Below the pieces are notes generated by a model, which did not search any database, was not told the origin of the DNA, and was given only the letters and a program-made list of their open reading frames with translations. From assembly GCF_000282455.1 (NCBI RefSeq), contig NZ_AKJG01000108.1, forward strand, positions 1-64,000: a DNA stretch of 64,000 nt, in the 5' to 3' direction. This stretch comes from Pseudomonas sp. GM74. Its GTDB lineage: Bacteria; Pseudomonadota; Gammaproteobacteria; Pseudomonadales; Pseudomonadaceae. A program made the translations under genes and the position numbers. This document shows, piece by piece, positions 33,630 to 42,820 of the stretch (its first letter is position 1; each line of letters starts with the position of its first letter).

Positions 33630-34764
33630 CTTCGATCGCATGCTCTCCAGCGAGGATGTGATGCGCCGCCGTGCGACGCTGCTGCAACGCCTGCACATCG
33701 ACGGCCCGCTGCTGATCCTGCTGTTGACCCTCGCCGCCGGCAGTCTGTTCGTGCTGTATTCGGCCAGCGGCAAGAGCTGGGATCTGCTGGGCAAGCAAGC
33801 CACTTCGTTCGGCATCGGCCTGGTGTCGATGATCGTCATCGCCCAGTTCGAGCCGCGATTCATGGCGCGCTGGGTGCCGCTGGGCTACGTGGTCGGGGTG
33901 ATGCTGTTGCTGGTGGTGGACATCATGGGCCACAACGCGATGGGCGCCACCCGCTGGATCAACATTCCCGGGGTGATCCGCTTCCAGCCCTCGGAGTTCA
34001 TGAAGATCCTGATGCCGGCGACCATTGCCTGGTATTTGTCCAAGCGCACCTTGCCGCCCCAGCTCAAGCATGTGGGCGTCAGCCTGATGCTGATCGGTGT
34101 GCCGTTCATTCTGATCGTGCGGCAACCGGACCTCGGCACTTCGCTGCTGATCCTGGCCGGCGGCGCTTTCGTGCTGTTCATGGGTGGCCTGCGCTGGCGC
34201 TGGATTCTCAGCGTGCTGGCCGCCGCCGTTCCCGTGGCGATTGCCATGTGGTTCTTCATCATGCACGACTACCAGAAGCAGCGAATCCTGACGTTCCTCG
34301 ACCCGGAGAGCGATCCGCTCGGTACCGGCTGGAACATCATCCAGTCCAAGGCCGCCATCGGCTCCGGCGGTGTGTTCGGCAAGGGCTGGTTGCTGGGCAC
34401 CCAGTCGCACCTGGACTTCCTGCCGGAAAGCCATACCGACTTCATCATTGCCGTAATGGGTGAAGAGTTCGGCCTGGTGGGGATCTGCGCGCTGTTGCTG
34501 ATCTACCTGCTGTTGATCGGCCGCGGCCTGGTGATTACCGCCCAGGCGCAGACATTGTTCGGCAAGTTGCTCGCGGGCAGCCTGACCATGACGTTTTTTG
34601 TTTATGTTTTCGTCAACATCGGTATGGTCAGTGGCCTGTTGCCGGTGGTGGGGGTGCCGTTGCCTTTCATTAGCTACGGAGGAACTTCGCTGGTGACGCT
34701 ACTGTCAGCGTTTGGGGTTTTGATGTCGATCCATACCCATCGCAAGTGGATCGCGCAGGTTTGA
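33622..34764 (+). CDS. rodA: Rod shape-determining SEDS glycosyltransferase RodA
   Basis: 380 residues from the ATG at MNNFDRMLSSEDVMRRR. About ten membrane spans, the WINIPGVIRFQPSEFMKI motif, the catalytic-aspartate region RQPDLGTSLL and the C-terminal PLPFISYGGTSLV motif identify a SEDS polymerase. It polymerises lipid II together with PBP2. Its start lies within the end of mrdA, so translation is coupled. Confidence 0.97.
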   Translation: MNNFDRMLSSEDVMRRRATLLQRLHIDGPLLILLLTLAAGSLFVLYSASGKSWDLLGKQATSFGIGLVSMIVIAQFEPRFMARWVPLGYVVGVMLLLVVDIMGHNAMGATRWINIPGVIRFQPSEFMKILMPATIAWYLSKRTLPPQLKHVGVSLMLIGVPFILIVRQPDLGTSLLILAGGAFVLFMGGLRWRWILSVLAAAVPVAIAMWFFIMHDYQKQRILTFLDPESDPLGTGWNIIQSKAAIGSGGVFGKGWLLGTQSHLDFLPESHTDFIIAVMGEEFGLVGICALLLIYLLLIGRGLVITAQAQTLFGKLLAGSLTMTFFVYVFVNIGMVSGLLPVVGVPLPFISYGGTSLVTLLSAFGVLMSIHTHRKWIAQV

Positions 34765-34781
34765 ATAAGGTGAAATTTTCA

Positions 34782-35792
34782 ATGCAAGTAATGCGTGGCT
34801 GGGCGACTCGATACGCGCCATGGGTCGGCCTGGTAAGCATCCTTGGCACTATGCAGGAAGCGTTGGCCGGCGACTACGAAGGTTCACCCCAGGTGGCCGA
34901 GTTCGTCGGTGAAATGACCCGCGACTACGGTTTCGCCGGTGAACAATTGATGGGCGTGTTCCGCGAGGCCGAGCGCAAACAGTCGATTCTGGACGCCATC
35001 TCGAAGCCCGCCGAACGGGTCAAGCAGTGGAGCGAATATCGCCCGATGTTCATCACCGATGCGCGCATCGCCCGGGGTGTGGATTTCTGGCGTCAGCACG
35101 AAGCGGTGTTGGCCCGTGCCGAACAGGAATACGGCGTGCCGGCCCAGGTGATTGTCTCGATCATCGGCGTTGAAACCTTTTTTGGCCGTAATACCGGAAA
35201 TTTCCGGGTGATCGATGCCTTGTCGACCCTGGGTTTCGACTATCCTCCCCGTGCCGAGTTTTTCCGCAAGGAATTGCGTGAGTTCCTGCTGCTGGCCCGC
35301 GAAGAGCAGGTCGATCCGTTGACGCTCAAAGGCTCCTACGCCGGCGCCATGGGATTGCCGCAATTCATGCCGAGCAGTTTCCGCGCCTATGCGGTGGATT
35401 TCGACGGTGATGGCCATATCAATATCTGGACCAACCCGGACGATGCCATCGGCAGTGTCGCCAGTTACTTCAAGCGTCATGGCTGGGTCGCCGGCGAACC
35501 GGTGGTCAGTCGCGCCGATGTTCGTGGCGATCAGGTCGACGAAGGCTTGACCACAGGAATCGAACCGACGAAAACCGTCGGGGAGTTGCGAGCCCTGGGG
35601 TGGTCAAGTCATGATGCGCTGCGCGATGATATGCCGGTTACTGCGTTCCGCCTGGAAGGCGACAATGGCTCCGAGTACTGGATGGGCCTGAAGAATTTTT
35701 ACGCGATCACGCGATATAACCGCAGCGTGATGTACGCCATGGCCGTACATCAACTGTCTGAACAGCTGGTCCAAGCACGGGGCGTCAAGTAA
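34782..35792 (+). CDS. mltB: Lytic murein transglycosylase B (SltB1-like)
   Basis: 336 residues from the ATG at MQVMRGWATRYAPWVGLV, which begins a signal peptide ending EALAGDY; it is not an obvious lipoprotein. The catalytic glutamate is in SIIGVETFFGRNTGNF, and the region GSYAGAMGLPQFMPSSFRAYAVDFDGDGH is the family 3 lytic transglycosylase core. It cleaves glycan strands to anhydro-muropeptides in the periplasm. The position after rodA corresponds to P. aeruginosa SltB1. The stop overlaps the rlpA start by one base. Confidence 0.94.
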   Translation: MQVMRGWATRYAPWVGLVSILGTMQEALAGDYEGSPQVAEFVGEMTRDYGFAGEQLMGVFREAERKQSILDAISKPAERVKQWSEYRPMFITDARIARGVDFWRQHEAVLARAEQEYGVPAQVIVSIIGVETFFGRNTGNFRVIDALSTLGFDYPPRAEFFRKELREFLLLAREEQVDPLTLKGSYAGAMGLPQFMPSSFRAYAVDFDGDGHINIWTNPDDAIGSVASYFKRHGWVAGEPVVSRADVRGDQVDEGLTTGIEPTKTVGELRALGWSSHDALRDDMPVTAFRLEGDNGSEYWMGLKNFYAITRYNRSVMYAMAVHQLSEQLVQARGVK

Positions 35793-36802
35793 TGCGGGCA
35801 TTGCCTATCAATAAACCCCTGAAGCTGATGGCATTCGCCGCGCTGGCAGTGCTGGTCGCCAGTTGTTCGACCAGCCGCGCGCCGGCCCAGAAGACCAGCA
35901 CCGCCGCTGTGCGCACGACGCCGGGGCTGGACATCAACCGGGCCCACAAGGATGGCGCGCCATGGTGGGATGTCGATGTTTCGCGTATCCCGGACGCCAC
36001 GCCGACCCTGCACACCGGCCCGTACAAGGCCAACCCGTACACCGTGCTGGGCAAGACCTACTTCCCGCTGCAAGAGTCCAGGACCTATGTGCAGTCGGGT
36101 ACGGCGTCCTGGTACGGCACCAAGTTCCACGGTCAGAACACCGCCAACGGTGAAGTGTATGACCTGTACGGCATGAGTGCCGCGCACAAGACATTGCCAC
36201 TGCCAAGTTACGTCCGGGTGACCAACCTGGACAACAACAAGAGCGTGATCCTGCGAGTCAACGACCGCGGGCCGTTCTATTCGGACCGGATCATCGACTT
36301 GTCCTACGCTGCCGCCAAGAAACTCGGTTACGCCGAAACCGGCACCGCGCGGGTCAAGGTCGAAGGCATCGACCCGCAGCAATGGTGGGCTGCCAAGGGC
36401 CGTCCGGCACCATTAATGCTCAACGAACCGAAAGTCGCGCAGAATAGCGCCCCGGTGATCACGGCTTCGGCCGGCACCGTTGAACAATGGACGCCGCCGC
36501 CGCAGCAACACGCCGCCGCGGTGGTGCCGGTGCAGCTTGATGCAAAAAAAAACGCTTCTGTACCAGCCTCTGGCCAGTATCTGCAGGTGGGCGCGTTCGC
36601 CAACCCGGACGCTGCAGAACTCCTGAGATCGAAGCTCAGCGGGATGGTGAGCGCTCCGGTGTTCATCAGCTCGATCGTGCGCAATCAGCAGACCCTGCAT
36701 CGGGTTCGCCTGGGCCCGATCGGATCGCCGGGTGAAATCCAGCAGGTACAGAACAGTGTGCGGCTGGCCAACCTTGGCTCACCAAGTGTGGTCACAGAGT
36801 AA
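35792..36802 (+). CDS. rlpA: Septal ring lytic transglycosylase RlpA
   Basis: 336 residues. The lipobox LVASC places the lipidated Cys at residue 24. The double-psi beta-barrel (about residues 100-195) contains SGTASWYGTKFHGQNTANGE and the catalytic-aspartate motif LRVNDRGPF. A C-terminal SPOR domain (GQYLQVGAFANPDAAELLRS onward) binds denuded glycan at the division site. RlpA cleaves naked glycan strands and helps daughter-cell separation. Confidence 0.96.
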   Translation: MRALPINKPLKLMAFAALAVLVASCSTSRAPAQKTSTAAVRTTPGLDINRAHKDGAPWWDVDVSRIPDATPTLHTGPYKANPYTVLGKTYFPLQESRTYVQSGTASWYGTKFHGQNTANGEVYDLYGMSAAHKTLPLPSYVRVTNLDNNKSVILRVNDRGPFYSDRIIDLSYAAAKKLGYAETGTARVKVEGIDPQQWWAAKGRPAPLMLNEPKVAQNSAPVITASAGTVEQWTPPPQQHAAAVVPVQLDAKKNASVPASGQYLQVGAFANPDAAELLRSKLSGMVSAPVFISSIVRNQQTLHRVRLGPIGSPGEIQQVQNSVRLANLGSPSVVTE

Positions 36803-36825
36803 GCAGTACGTAGAACTTGATTGAC

Positions 36826-36852
36826 GATTCACCAGCGATTGGGGGGTGAATC
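36826..36852 (+). terminator. Hairpin after rlpA
   Basis: GATTCACC and GGTGAATC form an 8-bp stem with an 11-base loop, 24 bases after the rlpA stop. The T run that follows is poor (AGGTTGTTGG), so this may be an attenuating or 3'-protecting structure rather than a full terminator. Confidence 0.4.
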
Positions 36853-36989
36853 AGGTTGTTGGCTCGTCGAAGAACAAAAGCCCGGCAAGGGTGACTGGAG
36901 TGAGCAACTGAACACGCGATAACCCGTTAGAAGGTTATTTGATTAGTTTTGCCCTTGGGCAAGTTTCCATTAGCGATTTCGAGAGACGG

Positions 36990-38147
36990 ATGAACATCAC
37001 CACCTTTGCCAAACGCCTGTTCCTGCTAGTCCCGCTGCTCCTCTCACCTGCCGCCTTCGCGGTCGAGATGATGCCTTCGCCACCACAACTGGCTGCCAAG
37101 GCCTATGTGCTCATGGATGCCAGCAGCGGCAACGTGCTGGTCGAGAACAATGGTGACCAGCGTCTGCCACCGGCCAGCCTGACCAAGCTGATGACCGCGT
37201 ACATCGCGACTCTGGAAATCCGTCGTGGCCAGATCGGCGAAAACGATCCGGTGACCGTCAGCGAAAACGCCTGGCGCACCGGCGGTTCGCGGATGTTCAT
37301 CAAGGTCGGCTCGCAAGTCACTGTCAGCGACCTGCTTCACGGCATCATCATCCAGTCAGGCAACGACGCCAGTGTCGCGCTCTCCGAGCACATCGCCGGT
37401 AGCGAGGACGCCTTCGCCGACCTGATGAACAAGACCGTCGCCGACCTGGGCATGACCAACACCCACTTCATGAACCCGACCGGCCTGCCGAACCCTGAGC
37501 ACTATTCGTCGGCTCACGACATGGCTGTGCTGGCTCGCGCGATCATCCATGAAGACCCGGCTCACTACGCGATCTATTCGCAGAAAGAGTTCTTCTGGAA
37601 CGGTATCAAGCAACCGAACCGTAACCTGCTGCTGTGGCGCGACAAGACCGTCGACGGCCTGAAAACCGGCCACACCGACGAAGCCGGCTACTGCATGGTG
37701 TCCTCGGCCGTACGTGACGGCATGCGCTTGATCGCCGTGGTCTTCGGCACCAACAGCGAAGTGGCCCGTGCCGCCGAAACCCAGAAGCTGCTGACCTACG
37801 GTTTCCGCTTCTTCGAAACCCAGACCTTCTATCAGAAGGGCACCGAGCTGGCTCAGGCTCCGGTCTGGAAAGGCTCCACCAACCAGGTCAAGGCCGGTCT
37901 GGCTGAAGACCTGACCATGACCCTGCCAAAAGGCCAGCTGAAAAAGCTCGCTGCCAGCATGACCATGAACCCGCAGCTGATCGCGCCAATCGCCAAGGGC
38001 GACGTGATCGGTAAAGTCGAAGTGAAACTGGACGACAAGGTGGTGCACAGCGCTGATCTGATCGCTCTGGACGCTGTCGAGGAAGGTGGTATCTTCCGCC
38101 GCATGTGGGATAGCATCCGTCTATTCTTCTACGGCTTGTTCAACTGA
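36990..38147 (+). CDS. dacA: D-alanyl-D-alanine carboxypeptidase (PBP5/6 type)
   Basis: 385 residues from the ATG after GAGAGACGG. A signal peptide ends at AFAVEMM. The penicillin-binding motifs are SLTKL (SxxK), SGNDAS (SxN) and LKTGHTDEAG (KTG). After the catalytic domain comes the PBP5 beta-domain and a C-terminal amphipathic anchor (MWDSIRLFFYGLFN). It trims the terminal D-Ala of pentapeptides. The P. aeruginosa equivalent at this position is called dacC. Confidence 0.96.
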   Translation: MNITTFAKRLFLLVPLLLSPAAFAVEMMPSPPQLAAKAYVLMDASSGNVLVENNGDQRLPPASLTKLMTAYIATLEIRRGQIGENDPVTVSENAWRTGGSRMFIKVGSQVTVSDLLHGIIIQSGNDASVALSEHIAGSEDAFADLMNKTVADLGMTNTHFMNPTGLPNPEHYSSAHDMAVLARAIIHEDPAHYAIYSQKEFFWNGIKQPNRNLLLWRDKTVDGLKTGHTDEAGYCMVSSAVRDGMRLIAVVFGTNSEVARAAETQKLLTYGFRFFETQTFYQKGTELAQAPVWKGSTNQVKAGLAEDLTMTLPKGQLKKLAASMTMNPQLIAPIAKGDVIGKVEVKLDDKVVHSADLIALDAVEEGGIFRRMWDSIRLFFYGLFN

Positions 38148-38234
38148 ATTTAGTGTGCACCTGCATGGCTCCGCGCTGATCTGGCGCGCAGCCATGCCCG
38201 TCGCCACGGCTTACGCTTACGAGGCCGTTACGCC

Positions 38235-38510
38235 ATGACCGATACCGAAGTAAAGGCGCCAAAGATCGAGTTCCCTGCCAATGATTACCCGGTTAAGGTG
38301 ATCAGCGACACCGGCGTGGGCAACAAGGACAGAATCATCGACATCGTGCGCAAATACGCAACGATCAACGATGAGCGCGTTGACGAGCGCCAGAGCAGCA
38401 ACGGCAAATACACCACCATTCAGTTGCACATCGTTGCGACCGATCAGGACCAGCTGTACAACATCAACAGCGAACTGCGGGCAACCGGTTTCGTGCACAT
38501 GGTGCTCTGA
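38235..38510 (+). CDS. ybeD: YbeD family DUF493 protein
   Basis: 91 residues with the DUF493 core FPANDYPVKVISDTGVGNKD and the C-terminal QLHIVATDQDQLYNINSELR. The fold resembles small ACT-like ligand-binding domains; its function is not established. It lies between dacA and lipB as in E. coli and shares one base with the lipB start, so it is cotranscribed with the lipoate genes. Confidence 0.94.
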   Translation: MTDTEVKAPKIEFPANDYPVKVISDTGVGNKDRIIDIVRKYATINDERVDERQSSNGKYTTIQLHIVATDQDQLYNINSELRATGFVHMVL

Positions 38511-39157
38511 TGTCCGGTGTGCTGGGCTTTCGCGAGCTCGGCCAGATGGCTTACGAGCCGGTCTGGCATGCCATGCAACGCTTCACCAACGAACGCGGCA
38601 GCGATGCCGCCGACGAGATCTGGCTGGTTGAGCATCCCGCGGTGTTCACCCAGGGCCAGGCCGGCAAGGCCGAGCACCTGCTGCTCCCCGGGGATATTCC
38701 GGTGGTGCAGGTCGACCGTGGTGGTCAAGTGACTTACCACGGGCCCGGCCAGCTGGTGGCTTATCTGCTGCTGGACGTGCGCAAGCTCGGGTTTGGCGTG
38801 CGCGATCTGGTCAGCCGGATGGAGCAATGCCTGATCGAGCTGCTGGCCAGTTACGGTGTCACCGCCGTGGCCAAGCCCGATGCACCGGGTGTCTACGTTG
38901 ACGGAGCGAAAATCGCTTCCCTGGGTCTACGGATCCGTCACGGCTGTTCCTTTCACGGCCTGGCCTTGAACGTGGACATGAACCTGGAACCGTTTCGACG
39001 GATTAATCCCTGCGGCTACGCCGGGCTGGCGATGACCCAGCTGAGCGATCACGCAGGATCGATTGAATTTGCCGAGGTAAGTGCCCGGCTGCGCGCGCAG
39101 CTCGTCAAACACCTCGACTATGCTGAGCAGACGACCCTGACGGGCGGAATCGACTGA
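38510..39157 (+). CDS. lipB: Octanoyl-[acyl-carrier-protein]:protein octanoyltransferase
   Basis: 215 residues with the LipB signature RGGQVTYHGPGQLVAYLL. The catalytic lysine is in VDGAKIASLGLR and the nucleophilic cysteine in INPCGYAGLAMTQL. It moves octanoyl groups from ACP to lipoyl domains. lipA follows at one base, completing the pathway. Confidence 0.97.
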   Translation: MSGVLGFRELGQMAYEPVWHAMQRFTNERGSDAADEIWLVEHPAVFTQGQAGKAEHLLLPGDIPVVQVDRGGQVTYHGPGQLVAYLLLDVRKLGFGVRDLVSRMEQCLIELLASYGVTAVAKPDAPGVYVDGAKIASLGLRIRHGCSFHGLALNVDMNLEPFRRINPCGYAGLAMTQLSDHAGSIEFAEVSARLRAQLVKHLDYAEQTTLTGGID

Positions 39158-39158
39158 T

Positions 39159-40181
39159 ATGACTACTGATGCAGTGCAAACCATGATCCCGACGCTCGAT
39201 GTCACCGAGCGCCCGGCCCCGCGTCCCAAGGTTGAAGCCGGCGTCAAGCTGCGCGGCGCCGAAAAGGTTGCACGCATCCCGGTGAAGATCATTCCGACCA
39301 CCGAACTGCCGAAGAAACCTGACTGGATTCGTGTACGCATCCCGGTTTCGCCGGAAGTCGACCGCATCAAGGCCCTGCTGCGCAAACACAAGCTGCACAG
39401 CGTGTGCGAAGAAGCGTCCTGCCCGAACCTGGGCGAGTGCTTCTCCGGTGGTACCGCGACCTTCATGATCATGGGTGACATTTGCACCCGTCGTTGCCCG
39501 TTCTGCGACGTCGGCCACGGCCGTCCGAAGCCACTGGACGTCAACGAGCCGGAAAGCCTGGCCATTGCCATCGCCGACCTGCGTCTGAAGTACGTGGTAA
39601 TCACCTCGGTGGACCGTGATGACCTGCGTGACGGCGGTGCCCAGCACTTTGCCGACTGCATCCGCGAAATCCGCAAGCTGTCGCCGAACGTGCAGCTCGA
39701 AACCCTGGTCCCGGACTACCGTGGCCGCATGGACATTGCGCTGGAAATCACCGCTGCCGAGCCGCCGGATGTGTTCAACCACAACCTGGAAACCGTGCCG
39801 CGCCTGTACAAGGCTGCGCGTCCGGGTTCGGACTACCAGTGGTCGCTGACCCTGCTGCAACGCTTCAAGCAGATGATGCCGCACATTCCGACCAAGTCCG
39901 GCCTGATGCTGGGCCTGGGCGAGACCGACGAAGAAGTCATCGAAGTCATGAAACGCATGCGCGAGCACGACATCGACATGCTGACCCTCGGACAGTACCT
40001 GCAACCGTCCCGCAGCCACTTGCCGGTGCAGCGCTTCGTGCACCCGGATACCTTCGCCTGGTTCGCCGAGGAAGGCTACAAGATGGGCTTCAAGAACGTT
40101 GCCTCCGGTCCGTTGGTACGTTCCTCGTATCACGCCGACGAGCAGGCCAAGCTGGTCAAGGCCGAGCTGATGTCGTCCTGA
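39159..40181 (+). CDS. lipA: Lipoyl synthase
   Basis: 340 residues, a radical-SAM enzyme with two iron-sulfur clusters. The auxiliary cluster cysteines are in CEEASCPNLGEC, and the SAM cluster in CTRRCPFCDVG. The serine of the C-terminal RSSYHAD motif, which ligates the auxiliary cluster, is present. It inserts two sulfurs into octanoylated proteins. It ends the ybeD-lipB-lipA unit, which is closed by a strong terminator. Confidence 0.98.
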   Translation: MTTDAVQTMIPTLDVTERPAPRPKVEAGVKLRGAEKVARIPVKIIPTTELPKKPDWIRVRIPVSPEVDRIKALLRKHKLHSVCEEASCPNLGECFSGGTATFMIMGDICTRRCPFCDVGHGRPKPLDVNEPESLAIAIADLRLKYVVITSVDRDDLRDGGAQHFADCIREIRKLSPNVQLETLVPDYRGRMDIALEITAAEPPDVFNHNLETVPRLYKAARPGSDYQWSLTLLQRFKQMMPHIPTKSGLMLGLGETDEEVIEVMKRMREHDIDMLTLGQYLQPSRSHLPVQRFVHPDTFAWFAEEGYKMGFKNVASGPLVRSSYHADEQAKLVKAELMSS

Positions 40182-40200
40182 TCGACTGTGAAACATAAAG

Positions 40201-40237
40201 CGCCCGCAAGGTTTCAAAGCCTTGTGGGCGTTTTTTT
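40201..40237 (+). terminator. Rho-independent terminator of lipA
   Basis: CGCCCGCAAGG and CCTTGTGGGCG form an 11-bp stem with one wobble pair and an 8-base loop, followed by seven T residues. Confidence 0.95.
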
Positions 40238-40354
40238 GCCTGGCCTACGGCCGCGGCCGTTTTTTCCTACAACCTGCGGGGCGACTGGCCCTCTTCTGTT
40301 TGTCCCCGTTCCTGACTACTGTGTGCTGAAGTTCTCACCCAGGGAGATTCACGG

Positions 40355-41305
40355 ATGACCGCTCGACCGACCCTCACCCTTTGCCCTCATGCTCCCGTTC
40401 CGGCACTGCCGTCGGAAGGCATGATTGGCGTCATCGCACCCGCCGGTCCCGCGCCGCTGGACACCGACAAGGCGGTGCAATGGATGCGTGCCCGGGGTTA
40501 TTCACTGAAAGTGTTTCCCGGGGTCTACGAAAAAAACGGCTACCTGGCCGGTAGTGACGAGGTGAGACTCGGCGATCTGCATGCAGCGTTCGCCGACAGT
40601 GAGGTGGATGCGATCATCTGCCTGCGCGGTGGTTACGGCACGCCGCGCCTGCTCGACCGCATCGATTTTGATTTGCTGCGTGACAACGCCAAGCCGTTCG
40701 TCGGCTACAGCGACATCACTGCGCTGCATCTGGCGATCAGTCGTTATGCCGGCTTCGTGACCTTTCATGGTCCGTTGCTCAATGCCGACCTGCTGGGTGA
40801 CAAGCAAATACCTACGGAGTCTTCGTTCTTCAACATGCTGCGCGGGCAGGTGAGGGCGGGCACGGTGCTGGCTCATCCGGTGGCCTACCCGCTGACCACG
40901 ATCGAGCCTGGCGTGGCTCATGGGCGCTTGCTCGGAGGCAATCTGGCCATGATCGCCGCGACCATGGGCACGCCCTACGAGATTGACGCCGAGGGCGTCA
41001 TTCTGTTGATCGAGGACATCAACGAGCCGCTGTATCGCATCGACCGGTTGCTCACCCATCTGCGGCTGGCAGGCACGTTGCACAAGCTGCGCGGCGTGTT
41101 GGTCGGGGATATGGCGGGGGTTGAGGTGCCAGCACTGGACAGGTTGCTCAAGCAGACCTTCGAGCCATTGAAGATTCCGGTGCTGTCTGGGTGGCGCAGT
41201 GGGCACTGCGACCCGAACCTGACGCTGCCCATGGGGGCGTTGGTGCGGCTGGATGCGGGGAACAAGGAGTTGGTGCTGGAGCAGGACGTGGTGGTCAGGC
41301 GCTAG
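40355..41305 (+). CDS. ldcA: Muramoyltetrapeptide LD-carboxypeptidase (S66 family)
   Basis: 316 residues; a GGGAG ribosome site precedes the ATG. The serine nucleophile lies in KPFVGYSDITALHLAI, the glutamate in LIEDINEPLYRID and the histidine in WRSGHCDPNLTLPMG, making the S66 triad. It removes the terminal D-Ala from recycled tetrapeptides in the cytoplasm, upstream of Mpl, whose gene is also in this window. The N-terminal extension of about 20 residues carries no signal. Confidence 0.93.
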   Translation: MTARPTLTLCPHAPVPALPSEGMIGVIAPAGPAPLDTDKAVQWMRARGYSLKVFPGVYEKNGYLAGSDEVRLGDLHAAFADSEVDAIICLRGGYGTPRLLDRIDFDLLRDNAKPFVGYSDITALHLAISRYAGFVTFHGPLLNADLLGDKQIPTESSFFNMLRGQVRAGTVLAHPVAYPLTTIEPGVAHGRLLGGNLAMIAATMGTPYEIDAEGVILLIEDINEPLYRIDRLLTHLRLAGTLHKLRGVLVGDMAGVEVPALDRLLKQTFEPLKIPVLSGWRSGHCDPNLTLPMGALVRLDAGNKELVLEQDVVVRR

Positions 41306-41328
41306 ATTTTCGCTGTCTGTCAGTCAGT

Positions 41329-41433
41329 CTTCGTCGGATCGCCGCCCGGAGCAAGCCCGCTCCCACAGTGTCCGCGTCGTACACAAATCATGTGAACGCC
41401 CCTGAACCTGTGGGAGCGGGCTTGCCCGCGATG
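41329..41433. repeat. REP pair in tail-to-tail order
   Basis: A composite reverse REP with the CTTCGTCGGATCGCCGCCCG flank (41329-41368) is followed by a forward REP (41407-41433). The order is opposite to that of the standard REPINs in this window, so these may be two independent insertions. They lie between convergent genes. Confidence 0.8.
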
Positions 41434-41436
41434 CTT

Positions 41437-42759
41437 TTAGCGGTTACGCAGTCCTTCGAGCAACTTGTGCGTCGGATAGCCATCCGCCGGCCAGCCAAAC
41501 GACTGCTGGGCGCTGCGGATCGCCTTGCGAGTATTGGCGCCGATGATCCCGTCGGCGGTGCCGGCGTCATAGTTTTGCGCGCTCAGCAGGTTTTGCAGCT
41601 CGATCCGCTCGGTTCGGCTCAGAGGCAGGTCATCCTTTGGCCACGTACCGCTGATCAAGCCTGTGCCATTGAAGCGTTCGGACAACAGGCTCACACCCAA
41701 GGCGTAGGACGACGAGTTGTTGTACTTGAGAATCGCCCGGAAGTTATCGAGTACCAGGAACGCCGGGCCACGGTAACCGGCCGGCAGCAACAGTGCGGCG
41801 GACAACTGCTCGGAGCCGGCCGGGACCTGGCCTCCGTTGGGCAGCGTAACGCCCAGTTGGCGCCATTCGGCGACACTCTTGCGAATCGTGCCATCGGCCA
41901 GCACGTAGTTGAAACCGCTCGGCAGCTGGACTTCAAAGCCCCACGGCTGACCTCTCTGCCAGCCGGAGCTTTGCAGGTAATGCGCGGTCGAGGCCAGGGC
42001 GTCAGCCGAACTGCCCCAGATATCGCGACGGCCGTCGCCGTCGAAATCGACGGCGTGGGTGTTGTAGGTGGTCGGGATGAACTGGGTCTGGCCCATGGCG
42101 CCGGCCCAGGAACCCAGCATCTTCTCGGGTTCGATGTCGCCTTGTTGCAGGATTTGCAGGGCCGCGATCAATTGCGCGTGGGCGAAGCCGGGACGGCGAC
42201 CTTCGTAGGCCAGGGTCGCCAGCGAGTTGATCACCGACTTGCTGCCCTGGAACTGTCCGAAGTTACTCTCCATGCCCCACACCGCCACCAGTGCCTGGCG
42301 ATCCACGCCGTAGCGCTGCTCGATGCCTTGCAGGATGTCGGCGTACTGGGCGATCAGCGACTGGCCTTTGCGTACCCGCAGCGGCGACAAGGCACCGTCG
42401 AGGTATTCCCACACCGGTTTTGCGAATTCCGGTTGGCTGCGGTCTGCGCGGATCACGCTGGGGTCGAAGCTGACATCGGCGAAGGCGCGGTCGAACAGAT
42501 CGGCACGGATGCCGGCGGCCAGGGCATCCTTGCGGAAACCTGCCTGCCATTCGGCGAAGGTCTGGGTTGGCTGGATGTCGAGGTTCTCACCGGTCGGAAC
42601 CACAGGCGGAACAACCGCCGGGGCGGTGGCGACAGGGAGCGTCTGAAGCGGCTGAGCGTCGGCTGCGGTCGGTTTTTCCGCACAGGCGACAAGCAAAACA
42701 AGGCTGGAGGCAGCGATCAATTGGCGTAAGTGCCAACGACGGGAAAGACAAAAGGGCAT
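41437..42759 (-). CDS. Lytic murein transglycosylase of MltB family with peptidoglycan-binding domain (SltB3-like)
   Basis: The ATG at MPFCLSRRWHLRQLIAASS was chosen because it opens a lipoprotein signal (LLVACAEK); 440 residues. The catalytic glutamate is in AVWGMESNFGQFQG, and the MGQTQFIPTTYNTHAVDFDG region confirms the family 3 fold. A C-terminal peptidoglycan-binding type 1 repeat (LQNLLSAQNYDAGTADGIIG) is present. It has the architecture of P. aeruginosa SltB3. It probably acts at the outer-membrane face of the periplasm. Confidence 0.93.
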   Translation of the reverse strand: MPFCLSRRWHLRQLIAASSLVLLVACAEKPTAADAQPLQTLPVATAPAVVPPVVPTGENLDIQPTQTFAEWQAGFRKDALAAGIRADLFDRAFADVSFDPSVIRADRSQPEFAKPVWEYLDGALSPLRVRKGQSLIAQYADILQGIEQRYGVDRQALVAVWGMESNFGQFQGSKSVINSLATLAYEGRRPGFAHAQLIAALQILQQGDIEPEKMLGSWAGAMGQTQFIPTTYNTHAVDFDGDGRRDIWGSSADALASTAHYLQSSGWQRGQPWGFEVQLPSGFNYVLADGTIRKSVAEWRQLGVTLPNGGQVPAGSEQLSAALLLPAGYRGPAFLVLDNFRAILKYNNSSSYALGVSLLSERFNGTGLISGTWPKDDLPLSRTERIELQNLLSAQNYDAGTADGIIGANTRKAIRSAQQSFGWPADGYPTHKLLEGLRNR

Positions 42760-42820
42760 GCACGGGTCCAGGGAATACGAATCAGGTACAGACCTTAACA
42801 TGTCGAAGGGGGGTTCTGCT

